Of a stretch of DNA of 43,474 nucleotides, positions 1 to 9,331 are shown piece by piece. The notes below the pieces were generated by a model that did no database searches, was not told the origin of the DNA, and saw only the letters and a program-made list of their open reading frames with translations. The position numbers were made by a program, and so were the translations under genes. Positions within the stretch are counted from its first letter, which is position 1; every line of letters starts with the position of its first letter. Origin of the DNA: Klebsiella pneumoniae (lineage in GTDB: Bacteria > Verrucomicrobiota > Verrucomicrobiia > Limisphaerales > SXTU01); contig CALQJI020000042.1 in assembly GCA_943330855.2 (NCBI GenBank), positions 1 to 43,474 on the forward strand, read 5' to 3'.

Positions 1-150
1 GCACGGTAAGGGCTCGAACGGAGAGGTTTTCAGGCGGCCCCTCAACCCAACGGGTTCCGTGCAACGCCGGAGAACAACCCCGCCTGTTTTCCCCTCTAAA
101 AGCTGCTTTCTCGGGTTTCTACCCACTAAGTTCCCCGAATACCCCAGGAT

Positions 151-1746
151 TTGGAGCTGTTGCAAGTGCTGGCCGGCCACTGCGGTGGGGCGTTGGCTCG
201 CATCCAAGCCGCGTTGGCGCTGCGCACCAGCGAGGAGCGCTTCCGGCTTGTGTGGGAAAATACGGTGGACGGACTGCGGTTGGCGGACGGTGAAGGCCGA
301 GTGGTCGCGGCCAACGCAGCCTTCTGCCGGCTGATGGGCCGTCCGCGCGCCGAGGTGGAAGGGCAGTTGTTCTCCGACCTTTACGCCGAGGCGGACCAGG
401 CCCACATCTTGGCGCGGCATCAAGAGCGGTTCACCCAGCACAAAGTGCCGACGCACCTCCAGCGGCAACTGACGCTCTGGGATGGCCGAAAGCTCTGGCT
501 GGAGGTGTCCAATTGCTTCGTCGAGACGGACCCGGCCTGCCCGTTGTTGTTGTCCAGCTTCCGCGACATCACCCCCAGCCGGAGCCTGGAGGAACAGCTC
601 CGCCAGTCGCAGAAGATGGAGGCCGTCGGCCAGCTCGCCGGGGGCATCGCGCATGACTTCAACAACATCCTCGGGGCCATCATAGGCAACGTGGAGCTGG
701 CCCGGACCATGCCGCCGGAGGACCCGGAGCTAAAGGTGAGCCACGACGCCATCTTCGACGCCAGCCGGCGCGCGGCGGACTTGGTGAAGCAGATTCTGGC
801 CTTCAGCCGCCGGCAGGAACAGCAACGGCAGACGCTCCAGTTGGGGCTGGTCGTGCGGGAGGCCGTTCAGCTCCTGCGCGCCACGGTGCCGGCGGGCGTC
901 GAGTTCGAGAAACATCTGCCCACCGTGCCCACGGTGCTGGCGGACGCGTCGGCGATTCACCAGGTGGTGATGAACCTGTGCACTAACGCGTGGCACGCCC
1001 TGAAGGGGCAGCCCGGCCTCATCCGCGTGGAATTAGCCGAGGCGACGGTGACCGCCGACTTTGCCCGGCTGCATCCCGACCTGCGCCCCGGCCGTCACGT
1101 GCGCTTGAGTGTGACGGACAACGGCTGCGGCATGGCCCCCGCCACGCAGGCGCGCATCTTTGAGCCGTTTTTCACCACCAAACCCGTCGGGGAAGGAACG
1201 GGCCTCGGGCTGTCGGTGGTGCATGGCATTATGAAGAGCCACGAGGGCGGCATCTTGGTGGCGAGCGCGCCGGGGCAGGGCACCACGGTCGAACTGTATT
1301 TCCCAGTCTTCGAAGCCGAGGCCATTGAAACTGCCGCCGCCCTCGGGCCCTTGCCGCAAGGGGCCGGCGAACACATTCTGTTCGTGGATGACGAGGCGTC
1401 GATGGCCAAGCTGGCCCGCAGCGTCCTCAGCCGCCTGGGCTACCGGGTGACGGTCTTCACCAACCCCGCAGCGGCCGTCGCGGCGTTCCGTGCGCAGCCG
1501 GAGCAGTTCGACCTCGTCATCACGGACTACAATATGCCGGGCATGAACGGCACCAGTTTGGGCGCGCAGATATTGAGCATCCGGCCCAGCCAACGGATCC
1601 TCCTCACCACCGGCTACAGCGCGGACGTGAGCGAGGCAGTCGCACGTAGTTTGGGCTTCCGCGAGTTGTTGCCCAAGCCCTACGATTTGCGTGCGATCGG
1701 TGAAGCTGTGCGCCGCGTCCTGCACGCATCCCAAACCAACTCATGA
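151..1746 (+). CDS. Hybrid sensor histidine kinase (GAF remnant-PAS-HisKA-HATPase-REC), N-terminally truncated
   Basis: Autophosphorylating kinase with its own receiver. Residues 1-20 read like the last helix of a GAF domain. A PAS domain covers about 28-140, followed by a HisKA helix with phospho-acceptor H168 in [11 protein letters not shown]. The HATPase domain shows an N box (MNLCTNAWHAL), a DNGCGM G1 box and a GTGLGLS G2 box. A C-terminal REC domain has phospho-acceptor D459 (TDYNMPG) and a conserved Lys in LLPKP. The only start available is TTG 151; the frame is closed upstream by TAA at 127-129, with two further in-frame stops before that, and I find no intact GAF domain in any frame back to base 1. 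The 5' end is therefore probably deleted or frameshifted rather than cut by the window edge. No membrane segment is present, so it is cytoplasmic. It overlaps the next gene by ATGA. It is paralogous to the kinase ending at 6750. Confidence 0.85.
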   Translation: MELLQVLAGHCGGALARIQAALALRTSEERFRLVWENTVDGLRLADGEGRVVAANAAFCRLMGRPRAEVEGQLFSDLYAEADQAHILARHQERFTQHKVPTHLQRQLTLWDGRKLWLEVSNCFVETDPACPLLLSSFRDITPSRSLEEQLRQSQKMEAVGQLAGGIAHDFNNILGAIIGNVELARTMPPEDPELKVSHDAIFDASRRAADLVKQILAFSRRQEQQRQTLQLGLVVREAVQLLRATVPAGVEFEKHLPTVPTVLADASAIHQVVMNLCTNAWHALKGQPGLIRVELAEATVTADFARLHPDLRPGRHVRLSVTDNGCGMAPATQARIFEPFFTTKPVGEGTGLGLSVVHGIMKSHEGGILVASAPGQGTTVELYFPVFEAEAIETAAALGPLPQGAGEHILFVDDEASMAKLARSVLSRLGYRVTVFTNPAAAVAAFRAQPEQFDLVITDYNMPGMNGTSLGAQILSIRPSQRILLTTGYSADVSEAVARSLGFRELLPKPYDLRAIGEAVRRVLHASQTNS

Positions 1747-2111
1747 CTAAAATCCTGGTGGTGGACGATGACCGCGACTTCGCGGAGATGCTGGGCAAGG
1801 CGCTCACGTCCTTCCGCTACGAGGTGCTCCGCGCGGGCGACGGGCGGGAGGCGCTCCGGCTCTACGATCCGCAAACGGTCGGGCTGGTCCTCACCGACCT
1901 CCTCATGCCGGACATGGAGGGCGTGGAGTTGATCGTGGCGCTGCGCCGTCGCTTTCCCGGGGTGAAAATCATCGCCATGTCCGGCGGCGGGCGTAACGCG
2001 CCGGAGCCTTACCTGGAAATCGCGCAGAAAGTCGGTGCGGTGAAGACGCTGGCGAAGCCCTTCCCACTGGAGACGCTGCGCGCGGCCGTGGCGGAGTGCT
2101 TGGCCTCGTAG
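1743..2111 (+). CDS. Single-domain response regulator (REC only)
   Basis: Receiver domain of 122 residues with no output domain. Acidic pocket DDD at 8-10, phospho-acceptor D52 in LTDLLMPDMEG, and the conserved Lys near residue 103 in TLAKPF. Its ATG lies inside the stop of the kinase upstream (ATGA overlap, 4 nt), so the two are very likely translationally coupled and this protein is the natural phosphate acceptor of that kinase. Lone receivers usually act as phosphate shuttles or by protein contact. Which role applies here cannot be read from the sequence. Confidence 0.92.
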   Translation: MTKILVVDDDRDFAEMLGKALTSFRYEVLRAGDGREALRLYDPQTVGLVLTDLLMPDMEGVELIVALRRRFPGVKIIAMSGGGRNAPEPYLEIAQKVGAVKTLAKPFPLETLRAAVAECLAS

Positions 2112-2181
2112 CTGCGTCGCGCGGGTTGCGCCGCTCGCTGCCGCATGAACGGCTCGTTGTAACTGTCGCTCGTCTGCCCTT

Positions 2182-2820
2182 ATGAAAAAGTCCAGCCTGC
2201 TCATCGCCGATGACCACACGCTCGTGCGCGAAGGGCTGCGGCGCGTGCTGGCGGCGCGGCCGGAATGGGAGATTTGTGGCGAGGCGGACAACGGGCGCGA
2301 GGCGGTGGCCCTGGCGCTGCGGCTCAAGCCGGACTTGGTGATTTTGGACTTTGCCATGCCGGAGTTGAACGGGCTGGAGGCCACCCGCCAAATCCGCGCC
2401 GCGCTGCCCCGCACCGAGGTGCTGATGCTGACGATGCACGATGCGGACTCGCTCGTGCCGGAAGCGTTGGCGGCCGGGGCGCGGGGCTTCCTGCTGAAGT
2501 CCGATGCGGGCCATGCGTTGGTGACGGCGGTGGCCACGTTGCTGGCGCATCAATCTTACCTCACGCCGAAGGCTTCCGAGTTGGTGCTGCAGGGCTACTT
2601 GAACCCCGGGGCCGCCCCCCCCAACCCGCTCACCGCCCGCGAGCGGCAGGTGGTGCAACTGGTGGCCGAGGGGAAAAGCTCGAAGGAAATCGCCGCCGCG
2701 CTGGGCATCAGCCTCCGCACGGTGGAGACGCACCGCGCCAACATCCGGCAAAAGCTCGACCTGCGCTCCAGTGCCGAACTCGTGCGTTACGCGGTGCGGA
2801 ACAAAATCGTGGAGGCGTAA
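2182..2820 (+). CDS. NarL/FixJ-type response regulator (REC-LuxR HTH)
   Basis: Two-domain transcription regulator of 212 residues, the usual length for NarL-type proteins. The receiver has DD at 10-11, phospho-acceptor D56 in VILDFAMPELNG and a Lys in FLLKSDAG. The C-terminal LuxR helix-turn-helix begins at about residue 146 with LTARERQVVQLVAEGKSS and continues through the recognition helix around LRTVETHRANIRQKL. It is co-directional with the kinase/receiver pair, 70 bases downstream, and is the only DNA-binding output in the cluster. It is therefore the likely transcriptional end point of one or both kinases. Target promoters are unknown. Confidence 0.93.
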   Translation: MKKSSLLIADDHTLVREGLRRVLAARPEWEICGEADNGREAVALALRLKPDLVILDFAMPELNGLEATRQIRAALPRTEVLMLTMHDADSLVPEALAAGARGFLLKSDAGHALVTAVATLLAHQSYLTPKASELVLQGYLNPGAAPPNPLTARERQVVQLVAEGKSSKEIAAALGISLRTVETHRANIRQKLDLRSSAELVRYAVRNKIVEA

Positions 2821-2843
2821 GCCGAAGCCGGGCCTTTGCGGCG

Positions 2844-2945
2844 GAGCCACGGATGGAACACGGAACTGCGGTGACAGGCTTGCCGCTGCACGGCTGCGTT
2901 CGTCCTTTCCCCATCCGTGTTTCATCGGGGTGCCATCTGTGGCTC
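2844..2945. repeat. Imperfect palindromic element upstream of the second hybrid kinase
   Basis: Left arm begins GAGCCACGGATGGAACACGG and the right arm ends with its imperfect complement (ATCCGTGTTTCAT, then GCCATCTGTGGCTC). It lies in the 303-base gap between the LuxR regulator and the kinase start, which otherwise shows nothing I can name. One of several palindrome kinds in this window. Confidence 0.6.
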
Positions 2946-3107
2946 AAGAACCCTTCTGGTTTTAAGCACCGGCTCATACCCGATTTCCATTGGGACTTGG
3001 GCTGCGGCTGCGGAGTCGTGCCTGGGGTCCGTGGAAACACTTACCAAGCTACGTGTTTACGCGCCGAGGGTTTGCGCGTTGCCACCGATTCCCCTCGGCC
3101 CACGCAT

Positions 3108-3113
3108 GGAGGA
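3108..3113 (+). promoter_or_regulatory. Shine-Dalgarno sequence supporting GTG start at 3124
   Basis: GGAGGA sits 10 bases before the GTG at 3124. This makes GTG 3124 a better start for the second hybrid kinase than the in-frame ATG at 3106 (whose codons contain this motif) or the ATG at 2917, which would translate the upstream palindromic region. Confidence 0.5.
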
Positions 3114-3123
3114 AGATCCTGGC

Positions 3124-6100
3124 GTGAAGGTGCCAACCGCAGCTAACCCCCTGCCGCCCGCTCCGCCGCGCCGCCCTCTCGGCGTCTTGCTGGTGGATGA
3201 CCACGCGGAGTATCACCACGCGGCGTATCTCGCCTCCGTCGCCAGCTTTCTGCGCCAGTTGCCCGACGTGCGCGTGGTGGGCATGGCCGCGAATGGCCCC
3301 GAAGCCATTCGGTTCACGCGCTTGCTGGCCCCGGACCTCGTGCTGCTGGACCTGACCATGCCGGGGATGGATGCACTGGCCACGGCGCGCATCCTCAAGG
3401 GCCTGCCTGCCGCGCCGTGGGTGATCATCGTCACGGCGTTCGCCACGCAGAGTTGCCGGCTCGCGGTCGCGGAGTGCGGCGCGGATGGGTTGGTGACCAA
3501 GGCGGACTTGTCGGCCGAGCTGCCGGCTTTGCTGGCGCGGCTCGGCCAGCTCGCAGCGAGGGACGGCTTGGAGCATCTCCCATTTTCCCGCGCTTTGCTG
3601 GCGCGGTTCGGCCAACTCGCAGCGATGGGGAACGTGCTGCGGGCTCTCGCTCGGCCTTGGCCCTGTTCCATCAAGGGCCTGGCCACGACGCTGGGTTTGT
3701 CCTTGGTCCTGGTCGGCTGGCTCGGCTGGAACGCTTGGGCGGCCCGTCGCGTGGCCGAGACTTTGCAGCAGGACGGCCTCCGGTTCGCCGAGCTGCGCGG
3801 TGAGATTCTCCGGTTGGATGAAGTGCTGACGATGTCCGCCCGCATGGCGGCGGCGACCGGCGACGCGCAGTGGGAACAGCGCTATCGCCAGCACGAAGGG
3901 CAGCTCGACCGCGGCTTGTCCGCATGCCTGAAACTGGCGGCGGGCACACCGGCGGCCACGCCTTCCGCGTTGACGCTGGCGGCGCATGACCAGTTCGTGG
4001 CGTGGGCGCACGAGGCCTTCGCGCTCGTGGCCGCGGGCCAACGGACCGAGGCCGCCGCCCGGCTGAACAGCGCGGATTACGCCGCGCAGCAACGCACTTA
4101 CACCGAAGGCATGGCGCGGGCGATGACCTTGGTGGGCGCGCAGTTGGGCGGGGCCTTGGAGCGCGAGCGCCGGCAGGTGGCGTGGGCCTGGCTGGGCGCG
4201 ACCGCCGCTGCGTCGTTGACGCTGCTGGCGTGGCTGGAGCTGACGCGGCGCCTGCGCCGTCGGCAGCAGGAGCTGGAGACGGCACTGGCGGCGTTGGGCG
4301 AGACGCAGGGCGAGACGCAGGGTGAGCTGCTCAGCATTCGTCAGGAACTGGAGCAGCGGGTGATGGACGTGACGGCGGAGTTGGAGCGTGGCTACCAGCA
4401 ACTCGTGGATGAGGTCAAGGAACGCCAGGTCGCTGAGGCCGCGCGGGCCACGGCGGGCGCGCTCTGTCAGTCGCTCGTGGACGGCCTGCCGATGGCGGTC
4501 ATCCGCAAGGATCTCGCCGGGCGGTTCGTCTTCGGCAACGAGCGGTTCTGCCAAGCGGTGGGCCAGCCGTGGACGGTCATCGCGGGCAGCACCGATGCCG
4601 CCTTCTTCTCCGCCGAGCTGGCCGAGAAGTATCGTCGCGAGGACGCGCAGGTGCTCCGGGACGGAGTGATTTTTGAGGCCGTCGAACTCCACTTCTGGCC
4701 GGACGGCGTGGCCCGGTATGTCCACGTCATCAAGACTCCGGTGCGGGATGCCGCCGGGGAAATTGTCGGCCTGCAAGGCATCTTCGCGGACGTCACGGCG
4801 CGGCATTTGGCCGAGCGGGCGTTGCGCGAGAGCGAGCACCGCTTCCGGCAACTGGTGCAAACCCTGCCCGCCGCGATCTACACGTGCGACGCGACGGGGC
4901 GGATCACCCACTACAACCAAGCGGCGGTGAAGCTCTGGGGGCGCGAGCCGGATTTGGGACGCGAGTTGTGGTCTGGCTCATGGCGCATGTGCCAGCCCGA
5001 TGGCACGCCGGTGCCGCTGGAGGATTCCCCCATGGCCGTGACGTTGCGCACCGGCCAACCGGTGCGGGGGCACGAGGTGCTCATCGAGCGGCCCGACGGC
5101 ACGCAGTCCTATGTGTTGCCGCAGGCGGTGGCCATCTTCGATACGGTGGGCACGCTGACCGGCGGAGTGAAAATCATGCTGGACCTGACGGAGCGACATC
5201 AAGCGGAGGTCGCGCTCCGCCAAGCCGAGGCGAAGTATCGCGCCATCTTCGACCACGCCGTGGAAGGCATCCTCCAGACCTCGATCGAAGGCCGCCTCAT
5301 CACGGCCAACCCCGCGCTGGCGAAGATGCTGGGCTACGCCACGCCGGCGGACCTGCTGGCCGCCGAGCTGCTCATGCCCCGGGATGTTTATGTGGACCCG
5401 GCGGACCACGCCGAGCTGCGCCGCCGCATCCACCTGAGCAAACTGAAGGACGGTTTCCGCTGCCAGTTCCGCCAGCGGGACGGCACGAAAATCTCGGTGA
5501 GCCTCAACGCTCGCGTGGTGCTGGACGCGGCCGGGGCCCCGCAGTTTTACGAAGGCACCTGCGTGGACATCACGGCGAACTGCCAGTTGGAGCAGCAGTT
5601 GCGTCACGCCCAGCAGATGGAAGCCATCGGCCAGCTCGCGGGCGGCATCGCGCACGATTTCAACAACATCCTCGCCGCCATCCTGAGCAACGTGGAGCTG
5701 GCCGGGCTGATCCCGCCGGCGGACCCCGGGCTACAGGAGTGCTTGGCCACCATCCGCAGTGCCAGCCTGCGCGCTGCGCGCTTGGTCCAGCAAATCCTTG
5801 CCTTCAGCCGCCGGCAGGAACAAAACCGCCAGCCGATCCAGTTGCACCTCATCTTACGGGAAGCCTTCAAGCTCCTGCGCGCCACCGTGCCGACGGCCAT
5901 TGAGTTCCATACCAGCTTCCCCGTGACCGCCACCGTGCTGGCCGACCCGACCCAGATTCACCAGATCGCGATGAACCTCGGCACGAACGCCTGGCACGCC
6001 ATGCGGGACCAGCCCACCGGCCAGCTGCGCGTGGGCCTGAGCGAGATCGTCGTGGACGAGGCGCTGGCCAGGCTGCACCCGGACTTGCGCCCCGGTCGCT

Positions 6101-6750
6101 ACCTGCACTGGACCGTGGCCGACACCGGGTGCGGGATGGACGCGGCCACGCAGCGCCGCATCTTCGAGCCGTTCTTTACCACCAAGGCGCTCGGCGAAGG
6201 CACGGGCCTGGGCCTCTCCGTCGTGCATGGCATCGTGAAAAACCACGACGGGGCGATCACCTGCGAAAGCCAGCCCGGTGAAGGGACGCGGTTCAACCTC
6301 TACTTCTCGGTCTTCGAAACGGAAACCACCGTGCCCGACGACGAAGTCGCCCCCATCCCGAGGGGCCGGGGCGAACGGATTCTGCTCGTGGATGACGAAG
6401 TGCCGCTGGTGAACGTCGGCCGGCAGATGCTTACCCGCCTGGGCTATCAAGTGACCACCCACACCCAGCCCGGCGCGGCGTTGGCGGAGTTCGCCCAAGC
6501 CCCCGGCGCGTTCGATCTGGTGATCACCGATCTCAACATGCCCGGCATGAGTGGCTTGGAGCTCGCCAGCAAATTGGTGGGCCACCGGCCCGGCCTGCCC
6601 ATCGTCCTGACCACCGGCTACAGCGCCACGCTGACGCCGGAGACCGCCCGGGCGTTGGGGCTGCGCGAGTTGCTCCCCAAGCCCGCAGACTTCCGCACGC
6701 TGGCCGAAGTCGTCCACCGTGTGCTCCCCCTCCCCGCCAGCGAAGCATGA
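3124..6750 (+). CDS. Membrane hybrid histidine kinase (REC-TM-sensor-TM-PAS3-HisKA-HATPase-REC)
   Basis: Large kinase, 1208 residues from GTG 3124 (ATG 3106 is the alternative). An N-terminal receiver occupies about 18-130 with D76 in [11 protein letters not shown] transmembrane helix follows at about 187-207, then a roughly 145-residue helical extracytoplasmic region, a second helix at about 353-372 and a coiled coil. Three PAS domains start near 446, 571 and 701. HisKA has H844 in [11 protein letters not shown]; the HATPase domain has DTGCGM and GTGLGLS boxes. A C-terminal receiver has D1136 (TDLNMPG). The HisKA-HATPase-REC half closely matches the kinase at 151-1746, pointing to duplication. 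The membrane-sensor layout suggests it detects an external or membrane cue. The ligand is unknown. A 66-base tandem duplication lies just after the first receiver. Confidence 0.92.
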   Translation: MKVPTAANPLPPAPPRRPLGVLLVDDHAEYHHAAYLASVASFLRQLPDVRVVGMAANGPEAIRFTRLLAPDLVLLDLTMPGMDALATARILKGLPAAPWVIIVTAFATQSCRLAVAECGADGLVTKADLSAELPALLARLGQLAARDGLEHLPFSRALLARFGQLAAMGNVLRALARPWPCSIKGLATTLGLSLVLVGWLGWNAWAARRVAETLQQDGLRFAELRGEILRLDEVLTMSARMAAATGDAQWEQRYRQHEGQLDRGLSACLKLAAGTPAATPSALTLAAHDQFVAWAHEAFALVAAGQRTEAAARLNSADYAAQQRTYTEGMARAMTLVGAQLGGALERERRQVAWAWLGATAAASLTLLAWLELTRRLRRRQQELETALAALGETQGETQGELLSIRQELEQRVMDVTAELERGYQQLVDEVKERQVAEAARATAGALCQSLVDGLPMAVIRKDLAGRFVFGNERFCQAVGQPWTVIAGSTDAAFFSAELAEKYRREDAQVLRDGVIFEAVELHFWPDGVARYVHVIKTPVRDAAGEIVGLQGIFADVTARHLAERALRESEHRFRQLVQTLPAAIYTCDATGRITHYNQAAVKLWGREPDLGRELWSGSWRMCQPDGTPVPLEDSPMAVTLRTGQPVRGHEVLIERPDGTQSYVLPQAVAIFDTVGTLTGGVKIMLDLTERHQAEVALRQAEAKYRAIFDHAVEGILQTSIEGRLITANPALAKMLGYATPADLLAAELLMPRDVYVDPADHAELRRRIHLSKLKDGFRCQFRQRDGTKISVSLNARVVLDAAGAPQFYEGTCVDITANCQLEQQLRHAQQMEAIGQLAGGIAHDFNNILAAILSNVELAGLIPPADPGLQECLATIRSASLRAARLVQQILAFSRRQEQNRQPIQLHLILREAFKLLRATVPTAIEFHTSFPVTATVLADPTQIHQIAMNLGTNAWHAMRDQPTGQLRVGLSEIVVDEALARLHPDLRPGRYLHWTVADTGCGMDAATQRRIFEPFFTTKALGEGTGLGLSVVHGIVKNHDGAITCESQPGEGTRFNLYFSVFETETTVPDDEVAPIPRGRGERILLVDDEVPLVNVGRQMLTRLGYQVTTHTQPGAALAEFAQAPGAFDLVITDLNMPGMSGLELASKLVGHRPGLPIVLTTGYSATLTPETARALGLRELLPKPADFRTLAEVVHRVLPLPASEA
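3527..3625. repeat. In-frame direct duplication (33-nt copies, 66-nt period) inside kinase gene
   Basis: A 33-base unit at 3527-3559 recurs at 3593-3625 with two differences. The 33 bases between copies include GAGCATCTCCCATTTTCCCG. The 66-base period is 22 codons, so the reading frame is kept and the protein reads [10 protein letters not shown] then [10 protein letters not shown]. It falls between the receiver and the first membrane helix. Confidence 0.8.
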
Positions 6751-6871
6751 CCTCGCCAGCGGCACTTTCCGTGCCCGGCTTGCTGCGGTGTGATCGCCGC
6801 GCTCCGTCTGCGTTCCGGGTCTGCTTGGCGACCCCGCCTGCGACGAGGGCGTCGTAGCTACGCGGACGCAG

Positions 6872-8143
6872 TTACGCGCGCGGCGGGAGCACCTTCGCCA
6901 CCGGCACCTTGTCGAGCACCGCGAACTTGGGCAGCCCGCCTTCCATCGGCACAGGCAGGTGCCCCTCGATCAACGGGCGCGCATACTCGATGAACTTCTC
7001 GTTCGGCAGGAAACCGTCCTCGGTGATCCAATCGCGCGGGAGGAAATGCTCGACGTTGGCGATGTCATCCAACGGCTGCAGGTCCGTCGTCCAACGGTAG
7101 GGCTGGCTGGAGAGCCGGACAATTTTCACCATGTAACCACTCTTGCCGCCGACGGCCGCGCGCACCGCGGTCTCGCCGCAGGCCACGGCTTCCAGCACGT
7201 CCGTCTCGCTGGCGAAGTGCGCGGCGGCGCGTTGCGCGTAGCCGAGCTTCACCGTGCGGGTCTTGAGGTTGAGTTTCCCTTGCACGATCTCTGCGAGCCG
7301 GTCAGCGGCGCCACCTAGCACCGCGTGACCGAAGGCGTCCACGCGCGACTTGTCCACGCCGATCTCCTCGCCCGCCGCGTTCTTCAAGCCCTCGCCCACG
7401 ACGACGATGCAATGCTTCAAGCTGGCCGCCGTCTCCTTCACCCGCGCGAGGAACTTCTCCTGATCGAAGGGCACCTCGGGCAACAAGATGATGTGCGGCG
7501 CGTCGGTGGCCTGGCGCTTCGCCAGCACCGTGCCGGCGGCGATCCACCCGGCGGCACGGCCCATCACCTCGATGATGCAGCACGAGCCATCGTCCGTGGC
7601 CATGCTGCTCACGTCGCACGCGACCTCCATCACGGTGGTGGCGTTGTATTTGATGACCGAGCCGTAGCCATTGCAGTGATCCGTGTGCGGCAGGTCGTTA
7701 TCAATCGTCTTGGGGATGCCGATGCAGCGCATCTCCCAGCCGCGCTTCACGGCTTCCTCGTGGATCTTGTTCGTCGTGTCCTGCGAGTCGTTGCCGCCGG
7801 CGTAGAAGAAGAACCGGATGTTGTGCGCCTGAAAGACGGCGAAAAGCCGGTCCATCTCCAGCGCGGCCTTCGCGGGCTGCTGCTTGAAATCCACCTTGTA
7901 ACGGCACGTGCCCAGCGCGGCGGCGGGCGTGTGCTTCAGGCCGGCGATGGTCTTGGCCTTCTCCTCGTTCAGGTCAATGAGCGTCTCGTTCAGGATGCCG
8001 AAGATGCCGTTGAGCCCGCCGTAAATCTCTTCGATGCACGCGTGCCGTCCCGCCTCCTGGATGACGCCCGCGACGCTGGCGTTGATGACGGCGGTGGGGC
8101 CGCCGGACTGGGCGACGAGCAAATTACCGGTGAGTTCAGTCAT
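6872..8143 (-). CDS. Diphosphate--fructose-6-phosphate 1-phosphotransferase (PPi-PFK)
   Basis: Glycolytic enzyme of 423 residues that phosphorylates fructose 6-phosphate, most likely with pyrophosphate and reversibly. GGPTAVINAS (14-23) is the N-terminal phosphate loop. GGNDS at 116-120 carries Asp where ATP enzymes have Gly (GGDGS). PKTIDND at 144-150 carries the Lys typical of PPi enzymes in place of the Gly of PGTIDND. MGRAAGW at 194-200 is the fructose 6-phosphate motif. Both diagnostic positions agree on PPi use. Start ATG at 8143. It converges with the kinase gene, leaving a 121-base gap, and is followed upstream by a repeat-filled spacer, so it is probably monocistronic. Confidence 0.93.
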   Translation of the reverse strand: MTELTGNLLVAQSGGPTAVINASVAGVIQEAGRHACIEEIYGGLNGIFGILNETLIDLNEEKAKTIAGLKHTPAAALGTCRYKVDFKQQPAKAALEMDRLFAVFQAHNIRFFFYAGGNDSQDTTNKIHEEAVKRGWEMRCIGIPKTIDNDLPHTDHCNGYGSVIKYNATTVMEVACDVSSMATDDGSCCIIEVMGRAAGWIAAGTVLAKRQATDAPHIILLPEVPFDQEKFLARVKETAASLKHCIVVVGEGLKNAAGEEIGVDKSRVDAFGHAVLGGAADRLAEIVQGKLNLKTRTVKLGYAQRAAAHFASETDVLEAVACGETAVRAAVGGKSGYMVKIVRLSSQPYRWTTDLQPLDDIANVEHFLPRDWITEDGFLPNEKFIEYARPLIEGHLPVPMEGGLPKFAVLDKVPVAKVLPPRA

Positions 8144-8341
8144 AAAAATGTGGTGTGCTCGGACCTTGTTCTGCCTGGAAATTCAGGAAGGGGGAAGCCG
8201 CCCGGCGCACGCGGCGCGCACCCTGCCAACCGCCCGAAATGGTGTCAAAGAAGGAATTCACCAACGGGCCTGCCGGGGCGCAGCTCAGTTGCTCGCAGGA
8301 CAGGGAATCGTGAAATCGCTGCCGAGGAGACTCCGGACGTT

Positions 8342-8541
8342 CTCACCCTCTCCCCTGCCCTCTCCCTCCGAGGGAGAGGGAGGCGCTTCGACGCCGGCTC
8401 GTGAGGATGTGCGCCCCGTAGTCGCAGGCTTTAGCCTGCGCGTCAGGGAAGGCGAAGATTGACTCGCAACCTGAAGGTTGCGACTACGAGGACGCCGCCT
8501 GCGGGGCTCCCTCTCCCAGCGGGAGAGGGCTGGGGTGAGGG
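8342..8541. repeat. Outer CCCTCTCCC/GGGAGAGGG repeat pair
   Basis: Left half 8342-8380 carries CCCTCTCCCTCCGAGGGAGA and ends GGG. Right half 8509-8541 reads CCCTCTCCCAGCGGGAGAGG, then GCTGGGGTGAGGG. Each half is itself a hairpin, and the CTCACCCT and GGGGTGAGGG ends are complementary. A second element of a different kind lies inside at 8418-8488. Confidence 0.7.
8418..8488. repeat. Palindrome kind A, complete copy (GTAGT...ACTAC)
   Basis: Starts GTAGT followed by hairpin CGCAGGCTTTAGCCTGCG. After a 24-base spacer comes hairpin CGCAACCTGAAGGTTGCG followed by ACTAC. It matches the copy at 24209-24276 in architecture and nearly in sequence. Confidence 0.85.
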
Positions 8542-8613
8542 AGAAAAGCTACGAACGCCCAACCGAGTTGCAAGAAACTGGGATGCGCCCCGCACGCCAA
8601 GGGCTGCATCTTA

Positions 8614-9228
8614 CTACTTCGCCAGCTCCTTGATCCGCATGTTGCGGAACCAGACGGTGCCGTGGTCGCCCTGGAGGAAGAGCGCGCCGGGCTCGGTCAC
8701 GAGCTTGTCCAGCTCGCTGCCGGTGGCGACGTTGCACTCCACGGCGTCGTGGATCTTCTTCCCGTTGAGGGTGACGGTGATCTGGTTGCCGATGATGGTG
8801 GCCTCGCAGGTCTGCCACTCGCCGCCGGGCTTGCTGGCGAACTCGCTGGGCGCGGTCTGATTGTAGATGGCCCCGTTGCCCTGCTTGCCGGGCTTGCCGC
8901 TCTTGAAGTCGCCAAGAATCTGAAGCTCGTGCCGTCCGCGCAGGTAGAAGCCGCTGTTCGAGCCATCGGGCACCTGAAACTCGTAGCGCACGGTGAAGTT
9001 CCAATACTTCTGCTCGGTGACGAGGTCGGTGCCGTGCTCGCCCTTGTTGACGGTGTTCTTGAGCACGCCGTTCTCGGTGGTCCAACTGTTGTGGCCGTCG
9101 GCGCGGCGCAGCTTCCAGCCGGCGGTGTCCTTGCCGTTGAAGAGGGGCTTGAAGCCGTCTTCCTTGTCGGCGGCAAAGGCGGTGAAGGTGAGGGCAAGGG
9201 CGGTGAGGAGGGTGAACAGGTTTTTCAT
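8614..9228 (-). CDS. Secreted DUF1080 protein (3-keto-disaccharide hydrolase domain)
   Basis: Protein of 204 residues. The start at 9228 gives a clear signal peptide (MKNLFTLLTALALTFTAFAA, cleaved before DKED); an upstream in-frame ATG at 9297 would add 23 residues translated from a palindromic repeat and is unlikely. The mature part is one DUF1080 domain, a beta-sandwich related to glycan-binding and hydrolytic folds, with FKPLFNGKDTAGWK near its start and typical YLRGRHELQILGD and GDHGTVWFRNMRIKEL segments. Members are very numerous in PVC bacteria, and some have been linked to 3-keto sugar cleavage; the substrate here is not visible. It follows the ThuA gene on the same strand, a common pairing in these phyla that suggests shared sugar metabolism. 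Confidence 0.9.
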   Translation of the reverse strand: MKNLFTLLTALALTFTAFAADKEDGFKPLFNGKDTAGWKLRRADGHNSWTTENGVLKNTVNKGEHGTDLVTEQKYWNFTVRYEFQVPDGSNSGFYLRGRHELQILGDFKSGKPGKQGNGAIYNQTAPSEFASKPGGEWQTCEATIIGNQITVTLNGKKIHDAVECNVATGSELDKLVTEPGALFLQGDHGTVWFRNMRIKELAK

Positions 9229-9243
9229 AAAGAGTTTTGTTTG

Positions 9244-9323
9244 GCCCGCGGATAACGCGGATGACGCAGATAAGAAAACTGGCGTAGCTATTTTCATCCG
9301 CGTGTTCCGCGTTATCCGCGGGC
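9244..9323. repeat. Palindromic element between ThuA and DUF1080 genes
   Basis: Left arm GCCCGCGGATAACGCGGATG and right arm ending GTTCCGCGTTATCCGCGGGC are inverted copies. It fills most of the 103-base space between the two genes, so it could form a hairpin in a shared transcript. Confidence 0.8.
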
Positions 9324-9331
9324 AGTGGAAA

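Larger units (their letters stand above)
8144..8613. other. Gene-free spacer filled with nested palindromic repeats
   Basis: A 470-base gap between the phosphofructokinase start and the DUF1080 stop. No credible gene is seen in any frame. The right part (8342-8541) holds two repeat kinds nested in each other, listed separately. The left 200 bases next to the phosphofructokinase start presumably hold its promoter, but I cannot point to clear -35/-10 boxes. Confidence 0.6.

Noticed and set aside
1033..1734. A 233-codon minus-strand frame opposite the first kinase
   Set aside because: Shadow of the kinase coding sequence; no motif and no start context.
2265..3146. A 293-codon plus-strand frame overlapping the LuxR regulator
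   Set aside because: Gly/Ala/Arg-rich off-frame translation of the regulator and of the palindromic spacer; no family features.
6851..6871. GTAGCTAC palindrome near the convergent kinase/phosphofructokinase ends as another element
   Set aside because: The core is only 8 bases and the flanks do not pair well, so it is not distinguishable from chance.
8342..8541. CRISPR array
   Set aside because: Repeats here are inverted and of different kinds, without regular direct repeats and unique spacers; no cas genes in the window.
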